DNA of 64,000 nt from Streptomyces xylophagus (GTDB taxonomy: Bacteria; Actinomycetota; Actinomycetes; Streptomycetales; Streptomycetaceae). The DNA lies in the NCBI RefSeq assembly GCF_000716435.1, contig NZ_JNWO01000005.1, forward strand, positions 428,191 to 492,190, read 5' to 3'. Position numbers and translations under genes: made by a program. The notes under the pieces were generated by a model. That model searched no databases and had not been told where the DNA came from. It saw only the letters and a list, made by a program, of their open reading frames with translations. Shown one piece after another: positions 44,923 to 53,381 of the stretch; position 1 is the stretch's first letter; each line of letters starts with the position of its first letter.

Positions 44923-45485
44923 CGGCAACCAATGGACGGCCGGTGGACGGCGCGGCCCGCCCCACCGCTCCGAGTGCGACCCGGCGCGATACCGTCGCCG
45001 CCGTCGTCGGGCAGTGGCAGACCGTGCACCCCGACCTCGACACCGGCCCGATGGAGATCATCGGCCGCATCAACCGGTGCGCCGCCCTGCTCCAGCAGGC
45101 CGAGGACGCGCCCCTGCGCCGGGCCGGGCTCAGCCGCCCCGAGTTCGACCTCCTCGGCGCGCTCCGCCGCACCGGGCACGAGCTGACACCGAGCGAGCTG
45201 ACCCGGGAGACCTTCTCCTCGGGCGCCGCCGTCACCAAGCGCCTCAAGCAGCTGACCGAGCGAGGGCTCGTGGAACGCCGAGGCGACACCCGCGACCGCC
45301 GCGTCGCCCACGTCCGCCTCACGGACGCCGGACGCGAACTCGTCGACGCCATCCTGCCCGAGCAGCTCGCCTACGAGACCACCGTGCTCTCCGGACTGGA
45401 CGACCCCGGGCAGGGCGAACTGGCCACCCTGCTCGGCGAGTTGCTGGTTCAGCTGGAAGGCCGGCTGGGCATGCTGCGCGTCTGA
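44919..45485 (+). CDS. MarR-family transcriptional regulator
   Basis: A protein of 188 residues with a MarR winged helix: RAGLSRPEFDLLGALRRTGH, ELTPSELTRETFSSGAAVTK and RLKQLTERGLVERRGDTRDR, followed by RVAHVRLTDAGRELVD. MarR proteins bind palindromic sites and release them on binding phenolic or other small compounds. It is translationally coupled to the FUSC gene by a 4-base overlap, which suggests that it controls its own operon, perhaps at the AT-rich dyad at 43139. Confidence 0.93.
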   Translation: MTATNGRPVDGAARPTAPSATRRDTVAAVVGQWQTVHPDLDTGPMEIIGRINRCAALLQQAEDAPLRRAGLSRPEFDLLGALRRTGHELTPSELTRETFSSGAAVTKRLKQLTERGLVERRGDTRDRRVAHVRLTDAGRELVDAILPEQLAYETTVLSGLDDPGQGELATLLGELLVQLEGRLGMLRV

Positions 45486-45602
45486 GCCGCGTACACGGGC
45501 GCCGATGGACCGTTGACGCGAGTCCCGTGATCTCCCTACGTTCGACCAGGCCGGTTCGGGACGCCGACTGGCGTACGACATGTCGAACAAGGGATTGATG
45601 CC

Positions 45603-48188
45603 GTGGCAGCCGCAGCCTCCACCGCCCCCACCTCTGGGAAACTCGTCATCGACCTCGGCACCGACACGGGCCCCTTCCACGGAGGCGCGAGCGGCACGCT
45701 CTACGGCCTCTACGGCGACGGCGTCCCCAGCCGCAACGCCGTCGAGGGCATGTACGTCCACACGGTCTCCACCAAGGCCCAGGACGGCACCCAGCACCCG
45801 GGCGCCGACGCCCTGGAGATCCTGGAACCCTTCGTCGAGGCGGGCGGCAAGGACGTCTACGTCTACATGACCGACATCTACCGGGGCTTCCCCTACGAAT
45901 GGCCCGGCGCCACCGGAGCCGAACGCCTCGCCGACTTCACGGCACGCGTCCGCAGGCAGGTCGAACAGGTGCTGGCGCTCGGCGCGTACAAGTCCCATGT
46001 CGTGTACGTCCCGTTCAATGAGCCCGAGGGCAACATGTACGGCACGGGGGAGTGGGGCTACGACCAGGTCTCCTGGCGCACCCACCCGCACCACTACTTC
46101 GCCGCTTGGCGGGACCTCTACCGGCTCATCAAGGAACTCCACCCGGGCGCCCGCATCGCCGGCCCCAACACCTGCGAACTGTACGACGAGGTCAAGGGCT
46201 TCCTGGAGTTCGCCAAGGCCGAGGACGTGCTGCCCGACGTCGTCACCTGGCACGAGCTGTCCTCGCCCGACGAGATCCGCACGAACGTGGCCAAGTACCG
46301 CGCGCTGGAGCGGGAGTTGGGCATCGAGCCACTCCCCGTCAACATCAACGAGTACGCCCACAACTACCACGTGTCCGTCCCGGGGCAGATGATCCAGTGG
46401 ATCGCCGCGATCGAGGAGTCCAAGGTCGACGCCGACATGGCGTACTGGAACATCGACGGCAACCTCAACGACTCGGTCGTGGAGGCCAACAAGGGCAACG
46501 GCCAGTGGTGGCTCTTCAACGCCTACGGGCAGTTCACCGGCAACACCGTCCGCGTCACCGCGCCTCACCCCAACGTCCAGTACACGCTGCAGGGCGTCGC
46601 CGCGCTCGACCGGACCAAGCGGCAGGCGCGCGTACTGCTCGGCGGTGCGGGCGGATCCGCGGACGTCGTGTTCGAGCGCGTGGACCCCGAAGTCTTCGGT
46701 GCGACCGTCCACGTACGGCTCCTGGAGATCCCCTGGACGGGCCAAGTCGGCGTCTCGGCACAGCCGTTGAGGCTGGCAGATAGCGAACTGCCTGTCATCG
46801 AGGGCAAAGTGACGGTGCGTCTGGCGGACCTGGAGGAGATGTCGGCATACCAAGTGATCCTCTCTCCGGGAGGCAAGGGGGCCGTAGCACTGCCGCCCTC
46901 GGTCGGCTGGCGGCACACGTACCAGGCCGAGGACGCGGCCTACATCGGCGACGGCCATTCGCTCAACGGACCCGAGGGGTCGCCGTCCGACGTCGACAAG
47001 TTCGCCGGCTCGACCGGCTATCACGTGGGCGGACTCCGCACAGGCTCCGACGGCGTGCTCGCCTTCTCCGTGGAGGTCCCGCAGGACGGGACGTACGACC
47101 TGAGCGTCTATGCCAACTCGTACAACCTGGCCGACGCGGTGCGCGAGCAGGGGCCCACCAACGTCTTCCTCCGCGTCGACGGCAGGCACCCGCAGGAACT
47201 CCGGCTGCCGCTCGGCTACAAGTGGGCGGTGTGGGGTCACGCCGACACCCGGGTCGAGCTGACCGCCGGCAAGCACACGATCACCCTCGCCGCCCTGGAC
47301 CCCGACCTCGGCGCCACACGTGGTGACGCGGTCATCGACAAGCTCGACCTCGCCCTGCGCGACGAGTGCGTGACCGCTCCCGCGCTGTACGACGCCGAGT
47401 TCGCGGTCCTGGGTGGTGGTGCGCGCGTCGACTACGCGCAGCGCGGAGCTTCGGGCCCCGGTGTCGCCGTACTCCCGAGGGGCGGCACGGCAACCTTCTG
47501 GGTGCACGCGGCGGAGGACGGAGAGGCGACGGTGACCGTCGATGTGATCGGCTCCGGGGAGGGGGAGTTGACGATTAACGGTGAGAACGTAGGGATTGTT
47601 GAACGATCCGACGTCCCCCTGTTCCTCGCGTCGGGCATCAACAAGATCACCGTCACCGGAACTTCGGACGAACTCATCCTGGACCGCCTCCGCACAGGCC
47701 CCTCACGCGGCCTCCTCCCCACCTCGACGCACCCGGCGGAGGAAGGCACCACGACCGGCAGCGCCAGGACCACCGGCGCCTATACGTTCGCCACGGGCGG
47801 CAAGGTGGTCGACGGCATCGGCACCGGACCCGCGAACGCCCTCACCGTCACCGTGACGGCGGAGCGGGCAGGCCGCCACGCGCTCACGATCCGCTACTCC
47901 AACGGCGAACAGGCGCCCGCCACCCACTACAACCCGGACCCGGTCTGCCGCCACGCCGACATCGCGATCAACGGGGCCGCCCCGCAGCGCGTCCTGTTCC
48001 CCACCACCTTCCACTTCAACAACTTCCACGACCTCTCCGTCCCTGTCACCCTCGACCAGGGCACCAACACCCTCACCTTCACCGCCGACGAACTCCCGGA
48101 CCACGACGGCCGGTCCATGAACCAATACGGCCAACGCTCCGCGTACGCGCCGGTGATCGACCGGGTGACGGTGACGCGGTTGGCGTGA
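45603..48188 (+). CDS. GH39-like glycoside hydrolase with C-terminal carbohydrate-binding-type domains
   Basis: A protein of 861 residues. Residues about 15-330 resemble a clan GH-A barrel of GH39 type. The acid/base candidate is Glu140 in YVPFNEPEGNMYG and the nucleophile candidate Glu250 in VNINEYAHNY, a spacing typical of the family. A beta-sandwich follows, then a CBM35/CBM6-like domain starting HTYQAEDAAYIGDGHSLNGP (from about residue 439) and another beta-rich module near the C-terminus. GTG 45603 has AAGGGA 8 bases upstream. No signal peptide is visible at this or any nearby start, which is odd for such an enzyme. The substrate is unknown. Confidence 0.78.
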   Translation: MAAAASTAPTSGKLVIDLGTDTGPFHGGASGTLYGLYGDGVPSRNAVEGMYVHTVSTKAQDGTQHPGADALEILEPFVEAGGKDVYVYMTDIYRGFPYEWPGATGAERLADFTARVRRQVEQVLALGAYKSHVVYVPFNEPEGNMYGTGEWGYDQVSWRTHPHHYFAAWRDLYRLIKELHPGARIAGPNTCELYDEVKGFLEFAKAEDVLPDVVTWHELSSPDEIRTNVAKYRALERELGIEPLPVNINEYAHNYHVSVPGQMIQWIAAIEESKVDADMAYWNIDGNLNDSVVEANKGNGQWWLFNAYGQFTGNTVRVTAPHPNVQYTLQGVAALDRTKRQARVLLGGAGGSADVVFERVDPEVFGATVHVRLLEIPWTGQVGVSAQPLRLADSELPVIEGKVTVRLADLEEMSAYQVILSPGGKGAVALPPSVGWRHTYQAEDAAYIGDGHSLNGPEGSPSDVDKFAGSTGYHVGGLRTGSDGVLAFSVEVPQDGTYDLSVYANSYNLADAVREQGPTNVFLRVDGRHPQELRLPLGYKWAVWGHADTRVELTAGKHTITLAALDPDLGATRGDAVIDKLDLALRDECVTAPALYDAEFAVLGGGARVDYAQRGASGPGVAVLPRGGTATFWVHAAEDGEATVTVDVIGSGEGELTINGENVGIVERSDVPLFLASGINKITVTGTSDELILDRLRTGPSRGLLPTSTHPAEEGTTTGSARTTGAYTFATGGKVVDGIGTGPANALTVTVTAERAGRHALTIRYSNGEQAPATHYNPDPVCRHADIAINGAAPQRVLFPTTFHFNNFHDLSVPVTLDQGTNTLTFTADELPDHDGRSMNQYGQRSAYAPVIDRVTVTRLA

Positions 48189-48225
48189 GGGTGAGGGCGG
48201 AGGAGTGGGAAACGGGGGCGCCGCC

Positions 48226-48990
48226 TCAGCTCTCCCCGCCCTCCGCATACACCCCGAACACCGCCCCCTGCGGATCCCGCAGCACCGCGATCCGCCGCAC
48301 GTCGGCCATGGACGTGGGTTCCATGAGGACCGTGCCGCCCGCCGCCGTCACCGTCGCGGCGGTGGTGTCGACGTCCGCCACGGCGAAGTACGGCAGCCAG
48401 TGCGGGGACACCTCCGGCGGGAACTTCTCGTCCATCGTCATCATGCCGCCGAAGTCGGCGCCGTCGATGCCCCATTGCGGGTAGTGCGCCGAGGGACGGA
48501 CGGTCCAGCCGAAGACCGTCGTGTAGAAGGTCTCCGCCCGCTCGGGCGCCCGTGTCAGCAGTTCCACCCAGCCCAGCGCGCCGGGCGCGTTGAACAGCCC
48601 GGCGCCGGGAAAGGTGCGGGCCTGCCAGGTCTGGAACGCGGCGCCGCCCGGGTCGAGGGCGACCGTGAAGCGGCCGATGTCGAACACGTCAATCGGTTCC
48701 ATCAGCAGGGTCCCGCCCGCCGCGCGTATCTTCGCCGCCGTCGCGTCGGCGTCCGCGACCGCGAACGACACGTTCCACGCGACCGGTTGCGACTCCTGGA
48801 ACAGCGGCGTCAGCGCGGCGACCGCCGCGTCCCCGATGTGCGCGACCGTGTAGCCGCCGGCCTCCTGCCGGGGGTCGGTCTCCGGACGCCAGCCGAACAC
48901 GTCCGCGTAGAACCGCTTGGCCGCCTCCAGATCACTGGTCCCCAGTTCGGCCCAGCAGGGTCCACCGGTCACCGGTCCGTCGAGCTTCAT
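48226..48990 (-). CDS. VOC-family protein with two glyoxalase-like domains
   Basis: A protein of 254 residues with two tandem vicinal-oxygen-chelate domains, like mycobacterial CFP30B. The first reads PCWAELGTSDLEAAKRFYAD with GRFTVALDPGGAAFQTW, and the second GWVELLTRAPERAETFYTTV with RIAVLRDPQGAVFGVY. The metal-ligand His and Glu of glyoxalase I are not clearly present, so enzymatic activity is uncertain. It is probably cytoplasmic and transcribed alone. Confidence 0.88.
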   Translation of the reverse strand: MKLDGPVTGGPCWAELGTSDLEAAKRFYADVFGWRPETDPRQEAGGYTVAHIGDAAVAALTPLFQESQPVAWNVSFAVADADATAAKIRAAGGTLLMEPIDVFDIGRFTVALDPGGAAFQTWQARTFPGAGLFNAPGALGWVELLTRAPERAETFYTTVFGWTVRPSAHYPQWGIDGADFGGMMTMDEKFPPEVSPHWLPYFAVADVDTTAATVTAAGGTVLMEPTSMADVRRIAVLRDPQGAVFGVYAEGGES

Positions 48991-49105
48991 GGCGTTCCTT
49001 CCGCGGAAAGCTCCCCTCCCAGCACGCTAAGCCCGGGCCGCGACCCCGGCCATCCGGGCGCGGAAGGCCGCCCTGGCCGCCGTAGGCCCGGATTTTCCGC
49101 AGCCT

Positions 49106-49501
49106 CTAGATCCCCGGCCGGTACCGCAGCGGATGATCCGCGGGCACCTCCACCAGCACGATCCGGGTCCCGTCCGGATCCGCGACCCACATCTCCACCA
49201 GTCCCCAGGGCTCCTTGACCGGCGGTCGCACGATCTCGACCCCCTTCGCCCGCAGCTCCTCGTGCGCGGCCCCCGCGTCCGCGACCTGCAACCACAGTTG
49301 TGCGGCGGCGGGGGAGGGCGGGGTGTCCGAGCGCCCGGAGACCTCCAGGAAGCCTCCGCCGAGGAAGTAGACGGTCCCCCGCCCCACGCCTGTGCCGAAC
49401 TCCCGGTAGACGGGCAGCCCCAACTGCTCGCCGTAGAAGGCGCGGGACCGCTCGGGATCGGTGGGCCGCAGCAGGATGCGGCTGCTCAGTACGTGCACCA
49501 T
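49106..49501 (-). CDS. VOC-family glyoxalase/bleomycin-resistance-like protein
   Basis: A protein of 131 residues forming one vicinal-oxygen-chelate domain: SSRILLRPTDPERSRAFYGE at the start, VYFLGGGFLEVSGRS in the middle and GLVEMWVADPDGTRIVLVEV at the end. A Glu in the last strand (VLVEV) is in the usual metal-ligand position. The substrate is unknown. It is divergent from the GNAT gene, with only 76 bases between the start codons. Confidence 0.87.
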   Translation of the reverse strand: MVHVLSSRILLRPTDPERSRAFYGEQLGLPVYREFGTGVGRGTVYFLGGGFLEVSGRSDTPPSPAAAQLWLQVADAGAAHEELRAKGVEIVRPPVKEPWGLVEMWVADPDGTRIVLVEVPADHPLRYRPGI

Positions 49502-49577
49502 GCGGCCGGAGCCTAGTCTCCGAGGCCGCGTTACTCTCGTCTCTGCTCGAGCCGCGCCCTGATCGGAGTTGTGCACC

Positions 49578-50117
49578 ATGGACACCGCCGCCACCGGACT
49601 GACCTTCCGCGACGCCACTGACGCCGATGCGGACGCCTTGGTCGTGTTGATCGAGTCGGCTTATCGGGGGGACGCCAGTCGGGCCGGCTGGACCACCGAG
49701 GCGGACATCCTCGAAGGGCAGCGGACCGACCCCGAAGGTGTGCTCGCGGTCATCAAGTCGCCCGACAGCCGACTGCTGGTCGTGGAACGCGACGGGCAGG
49801 TCGTCGCCTGCTGTCAGCTCGAACACCGCGGCGATCACGCCTACTTCGGGATGTTCGCCGTCAGCCCGCAGCTCCAGGGTGGCGGCCTCGGCAAGGTGAT
49901 CATCGCGGAGGCGGAGCGCGCGGCCCGGGAGACCTGGGGCGTGCGGGAGATGCACATGACCGTGATCTCCGTACGGAACGACCTCATCGCCTGGTACGAG
50001 CGGCGCGGCTATCGCCGTACGGGCCGGATGACCCCGTTCCCGTACGGCGACGAGCGGTTCGGTGTGCCGCAGCGCGACGACCTGCAGTTCGAGCTGCTGG
50101 TCAAGGAACTCGCATAG
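49578..50117 (+). CDS. GNAT-family N-acetyltransferase
   Basis: A protein of 179 residues with the GNAT fold. The acetyl-CoA-binding motif A reads YFGMFAVSPQLQGGGLGKVI with the Q-x-x-G-x-G/A pattern, and the later WYERRGYRRTGRM is motif B. The substrate is not indicated. The ATG at 49578 is preferred; a GTG 9 bases upstream is in frame. It converges on the glycerophosphodiesterase gene, with 3 bases between the stops. Confidence 0.9.
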   Translation: MDTAATGLTFRDATDADADALVVLIESAYRGDASRAGWTTEADILEGQRTDPEGVLAVIKSPDSRLLVVERDGQVVACCQLEHRGDHAYFGMFAVSPQLQGGGLGKVIIAEAERAARETWGVREMHMTVISVRNDLIAWYERRGYRRTGRMTPFPYGDERFGVPQRDDLQFELLVKELA

Positions 50118-50120
50118 CCG

Positions 50121-50804
50121 CTACGCCGTAAAGCGGCCCGTGCGTTTGATCTCCGGGTAGTCGGTGGTCGCGCCGTCCAGCTCCAGGGCGCGGACGAGCC
50201 GCAGCTGGTCCTGGGTGTTCACCACCCAGCCGATGATCTTCAGGTCCGCCTTGCGGGCCGCCTCGACGACCTCCAGGGTGAGCCGGCGGATGTTGAGGCA
50301 GACCGTTTCGGCACCGGCCTCGGTGGCCCGCTCCACCACGTCCGGGCCGAAACGGCTGGCGATCAGTGCGGTGCGGACGCCGGGCACCAGGCGGGCGATC
50401 TCGGCGATCGCCTCGTCGTGGAACGAGGACACCTCGACCCGCCCGACCAGGTCCCGCCGGTGCATGACCTCGGCCAGCGCCCGCGCCGCCGCCAGATCCT
50501 TGATCTCGGCCTGGATCGGCGACCCGACCGCGTCCAGTACCTCTTCGAAGACCGGCACGCGCTCGCCGCGGCCCGCGTCCAGGGTGCGCAGCTCGCCGAG
50601 GGTCTGCCCGGCGATCGGACCGGTTCCGTCGGTCGTACGGTCCACGTCGGCGTCGTGCATGACGACGAGGGCGCCGTCGCTGCTCAGATGCAGATCGAGT
50701 TCGATGACATCGAGGCCGGCCTGCTCGGCGGCGACGAAGGAACGGAGAGTGTTCTCGGGTTCGAGACCCATGACTCCGCGGTGACCGATGGTAAGGAAGT
50801 TCAA
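50121..50804 (-). CDS. Glycerophosphodiester phosphodiesterase family protein
   Basis: A protein of 227 residues with the GDPD TIM barrel: IGHRGVMGLEPENTLRSF (catalytic His and Arg-Gly, then metal-binding Glu), VIELDLHLSSDGALVVMHDADVD (Glu-Asp pair and catalytic His) and IQAEIKD. Such enzymes release glycerol-3-phosphate from deacylated phospholipids. No signal peptide is visible, so it probably acts inside the cell. The only plausible start is TTG 50804 (LNFLTIGHRG), which is unusual. Confidence 0.9.
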   Translation of the reverse strand: MNFLTIGHRGVMGLEPENTLRSFVAAEQAGLDVIELDLHLSSDGALVVMHDADVDRTTDGTGPIAGQTLGELRTLDAGRGERVPVFEEVLDAVGSPIQAEIKDLAAARALAEVMHRRDLVGRVEVSSFHDEAIAEIARLVPGVRTALIASRFGPDVVERATEAGAETVCLNIRRLTLEVVEAARKADLKIIGWVVNTQDQLRLVRALELDGATTDYPEIKRTGRFTA

Positions 50805-51092
50805 GGTTCAACTCGCTTCCGTCGACGGCGGCTCGGCACGCACGCGTGGGCGCGGCCGGACACCGGCGTCCACGCGGCAGAGCCGCAGCCTAATGGCCGG
50901 GCCCGGCGATGTACCCGCGCGTACACGGCGGATTCGGGGTGCGCCTCGAGCTCACTGTGCGACGCCGTCACCCGGCCGTGGGCGAGTCCCGCGGGCGTTG
51001 ACCGAAACCGGCCCTCGGGAGAGGACGCCCGCTCGCCTACCCCGCCGCAGCGGAAGTAATCGCCATCTCTGTGTCCGACAGGAAAAAAGGCG
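50805..51092. other. Intergenic region without an identified gene
   Basis: These 288 bases lie upstream of both the glycerophosphodiesterase gene and the DUF6421 operon. Open frames here are short and lack ribosome sites. I see no tRNA, clear riboswitch or strong hairpin. The run GGAAAAAAGG at about 51081-51090 is notably A-rich and lies next to the promoter of the DUF6421 operon. Confidence 0.5.
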
Positions 51093-51120
51093 GTGACAGT
51101 CGAGAGGCGCAGGATAAATT
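51093..51120 (+). promoter_or_regulatory. Probable promoter of the DUF6421 operon
   Basis: GTGACA (51093-51098) and TAAATT (51115-51120) are separated by 16 bases, a fair match to the housekeeping sigma factor consensus. Transcription would start near 51127, about 22 bases ahead of the small leader ORF at 51149. Confidence 0.5.
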
Positions 51121-51148
51121 GCGGGAGCTCCCCTTGCTGGGAGAAACC

Positions 51149-51202
51149 ATGAACACATACGCTGTCCATACGCGAGGTTCTCCCGTGGAAGGTGGGACAT
51201 GA
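51149..51202 (+). CDS. 17-codon leader ORF coupled to the DUF6421 gene
   Basis: The frame MNTYAVHTRGSPVEGGT starts at an ATG with GGGAG 5 bases upstream (GGGAGAAACC-ATG), a better ribosome site than many genes here. Its stop overlaps the DUF6421 start codon as ATGA, so ribosomes ending the leader could restart on DUF6421. No family is recognised. The peptide may have no function and serve only for coupled or regulated translation; whether it is translated is inferred from the ribosome site and the overlap. Confidence 0.55.
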   Translation: MNTYAVHTRGSPVEGGT

Positions 51203-52596
51203 CGGAAATTCTTGTGCAGGTGGGTTCGGAGGAGCGGGTTCCTCCCGTGACCAGGGTGGTGGAGCATCCGGCATGGCCCGTGCTCAAGGATGCCGTGGAG
51301 CGGATCCGGCCATGGCAGTCCAAGGACGGCTCGATCGACTTCGCGGCCGAGGACGCCCCGGACCGCTCGGACGCCGAGTTCGCGGTGCGCCGCGTGACGG
51401 GCGCCGTCGAGGAGCTTTCCCCGCTGCTCCCGCACGATGCCGCGTACCACGCCGCGCTCGTCAGGGATCTGGAGCAGTGGGCCGCCGACGGCTTCCAGGT
51501 GCCCGACTTCCTCGACTCGCTGCTGGCCTTCCAGCCCGCCGCGCACCGCCGGGACGGACTCCAGCACCTGGTCGTCTTCCCGATGTACACGCAGAACGGC
51601 AACCCGGACCGCAACCTCGAAGCGGTCGTCCTGCGCATGGTCTGGCCCGACTGGCTGGCCGAGCTGGAGGCGACCCGCTACGACAACCCGCTGTTCTGCG
51701 GGATCACCTTCGAGGACTTCACGTCCGGCTACGACACCAACTCCGCCGTGCTCTTCCCGGAGACCATCGCCGTACGCCAGGCGCCGGAACGATTCTCCTG
51801 GGGTGGCATCTTCTGCGACCGCGAGGCCGCCCGATTCCGCCGGGTCACCGAGGCCGCCGTCGACATCCTGGGCATGCGACTGCCCGAGGACGTCGCCACG
51901 ATGGTCCATGACCAGAAGCGCTGCGAGGAGGCCTTCGTCCTGTGGGACATGGTCCACGACCGCACCCACAGCCACGGCGACCTGCCCTTCGACCCGTTCA
52001 TGATCAAGCAGCGCCAGCCGTTCTGGATGTACGGCCTGGAGGAGCTGCGCTGCGACCTCACCGCCTTCAAGGAGGCCGTGAAGCTGGAGGCCGACGGCGT
52101 CCCGCAGGCCCGTGACGTGCAGTACGCGGTCCTCTTCGACCGCATGTTCCGCTTCCCGGTCACCGGCGAGCGCGTCCGCAACTACGACGGTCTCGGCGGC
52201 CAGCTCCTCTTCGCCTACCTGCACAAGCACGACGTCGTCCGCTGGACCGACAACAAGCTGCACATCGACTGGCAGCGCGCCCCCGAGGTCACCAACCAGC
52301 TGTGCGCCGACATTGAGGACCTCTACCGCGCGGGCATCGACCGCCCCAAGCTCGTCCACTGGTTCAAGGCCTACGAGCTGGTCGCCACCTACCTCGCTCC
52401 GCACCCGGGCTCCAAGTGGGCCAAGGGCCCGGACGCCCTCGACCTGAGCCAGCCGCCGCGGAAACTCGTGGATGACGTGCTTCCGGACGAGTTTCCGCTG
52501 AGCATGTTCTATGAGGCACTCTCCAAGAAGCTGAAGAACGTGATCGCCTCGACCAAGGGCATCACCGCGGAGAGCGCCGAGCGGATCGCCGCGTGA
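51199..52596 (+). CDS. DUF6421 family protein
   Basis: A protein of 465 residues that I place in DUF6421, an actinobacterial family of unknown function. There is no signal peptide or membrane helix. A His-rich segment, WDMVHDRTHSHGDLPFDPFM (His253, Asp254, His257, His259), is followed about 25 residues later by YGLEELRCDLTAF (Glu281, Glu282, Asp286). This arrangement looks like a metal site, and the second part recalls the EECRAD motif of M49 dipeptidyl peptidases. The gene begins a tightly coupled operon with an SDR and a beta-eliminating lyase, so it may act with them on one metabolite. Confidence 0.75.
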   Translation: MTEILVQVGSEERVPPVTRVVEHPAWPVLKDAVERIRPWQSKDGSIDFAAEDAPDRSDAEFAVRRVTGAVEELSPLLPHDAAYHAALVRDLEQWAADGFQVPDFLDSLLAFQPAAHRRDGLQHLVVFPMYTQNGNPDRNLEAVVLRMVWPDWLAELEATRYDNPLFCGITFEDFTSGYDTNSAVLFPETIAVRQAPERFSWGGIFCDREAARFRRVTEAAVDILGMRLPEDVATMVHDQKRCEEAFVLWDMVHDRTHSHGDLPFDPFMIKQRQPFWMYGLEELRCDLTAFKEAVKLEADGVPQARDVQYAVLFDRMFRFPVTGERVRNYDGLGGQLLFAYLHKHDVVRWTDNKLHIDWQRAPEVTNQLCADIEDLYRAGIDRPKLVHWFKAYELVATYLAPHPGSKWAKGPDALDLSQPPRKLVDDVLPDEFPLSMFYEALSKKLKNVIASTKGITAESAERIAA

Positions 52597-53381
52597 GCGA
52601 CCGCAGCACCGAAGTGGCTCAGGAGGCGAGGACCATGGGGAACGGGGCGCTCAACGGCGCGGTGATCGCGGTGGCCGGAGCGGGCGGGCCCGCGGGCCGT
52701 GCCGTGCTGCTGCGGCTCGCCGAGGCGGGCGCGACCGTCGTCGGCTCGGACGCGCATCCCGAGCGCCTGGCGGAGGCCGTGGACGCGGCCCGCTACGCGC
52801 ACGGCGGCGCCACCGTCGTAGGCGACACCGTCGACCTGCTCGACCCGCAGGCGACCCGCGACTGGGCCGCGCACATCGAGAAGGACTTCGGCCATGTCGA
52901 CGGCCTGGTCCACCTCGTCGGCGGCTGGCGCGGCAGCGCCACCTTCACCGACACCGACCTCGCCGACTGGGACCTGCTCGAGAAGCTGCTCATCCGCACC
53001 GTGCAGCACACCTCCCTGGCCTTCTACGACGGCCTGGAGCGCAGCGAACGCGGCCGCTACCTCCTGATCAGCGCGGCCGGCGCCAGCAAGCCCACGGCGG
53101 GCAACGCGGCGTACTCCGCCTCGAAGGCCGCCGCCGAGGCCTGGACCCTTGCGATGGCCGACGGCTACCGCAAGGGCGCCGGCGAGGACGGTCTCACGTC
53201 CGCCGCCGCCGTCATGGTGGTGAAGGCGCTGGTGCACGACGCGATGCGCGCCGAACGCCCCAACGCGAAGTTCGCGGGCTTCACCGACGTCAAGGACCTC
53301 GCCGAGGCCATCGCCGGCGTCTGGGACAAGCCCGCCTCCGAAGTGAACGGAAACCGTCTGTGGCTGACCGAGAAGCCGTGA
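52593..53381 (+). CDS. Short-chain dehydrogenase/reductase
   Basis: A protein of 262 residues of the SDR superfamily. A glycine-rich nucleotide site (VIAVAGAGGPAGRAVLLRLA), the VHLVGGW stretch in place of NNAG, Ser of ISAAGASKP and the YSASKAAAEAW motif with the catalytic Tyr and Lys are visible. It probably oxidises or reduces a carbonyl group using NAD(P). The GTG at 52593 overlaps the DUF6421 stop by 4 bases and its own stop overlaps the lyase start in the same way. Substrate unknown. Confidence 0.9.
   Translation: MSDRSTEVAQEARTMGNGALNGAVIAVAGAGGPAGRAVLLRLAEAGATVVGSDAHPERLAEAVDAARYAHGGATVVGDTVDLLDPQATRDWAAHIEKDFGHVDGLVHLVGGWRGSATFTDTDLADWDLLEKLLIRTVQHTSLAFYDGLERSERGRYLLISAAGASKPTAGNAAYSASKAAAEAWTLAMADGYRKGAGEDGLTSAAAVMVVKALVHDAMRAERPNAKFAGFTDVKDLAEAIAGVWDKPASEVNGNRLWLTEKP

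Noticed and set aside
50805..51092. Riboswitch or structured RNA in the gap ahead of the DUF6421 operon
   Set aside because: No conserved riboswitch core could be recognised, and only short GC-rich hairpins of chance strength are present.
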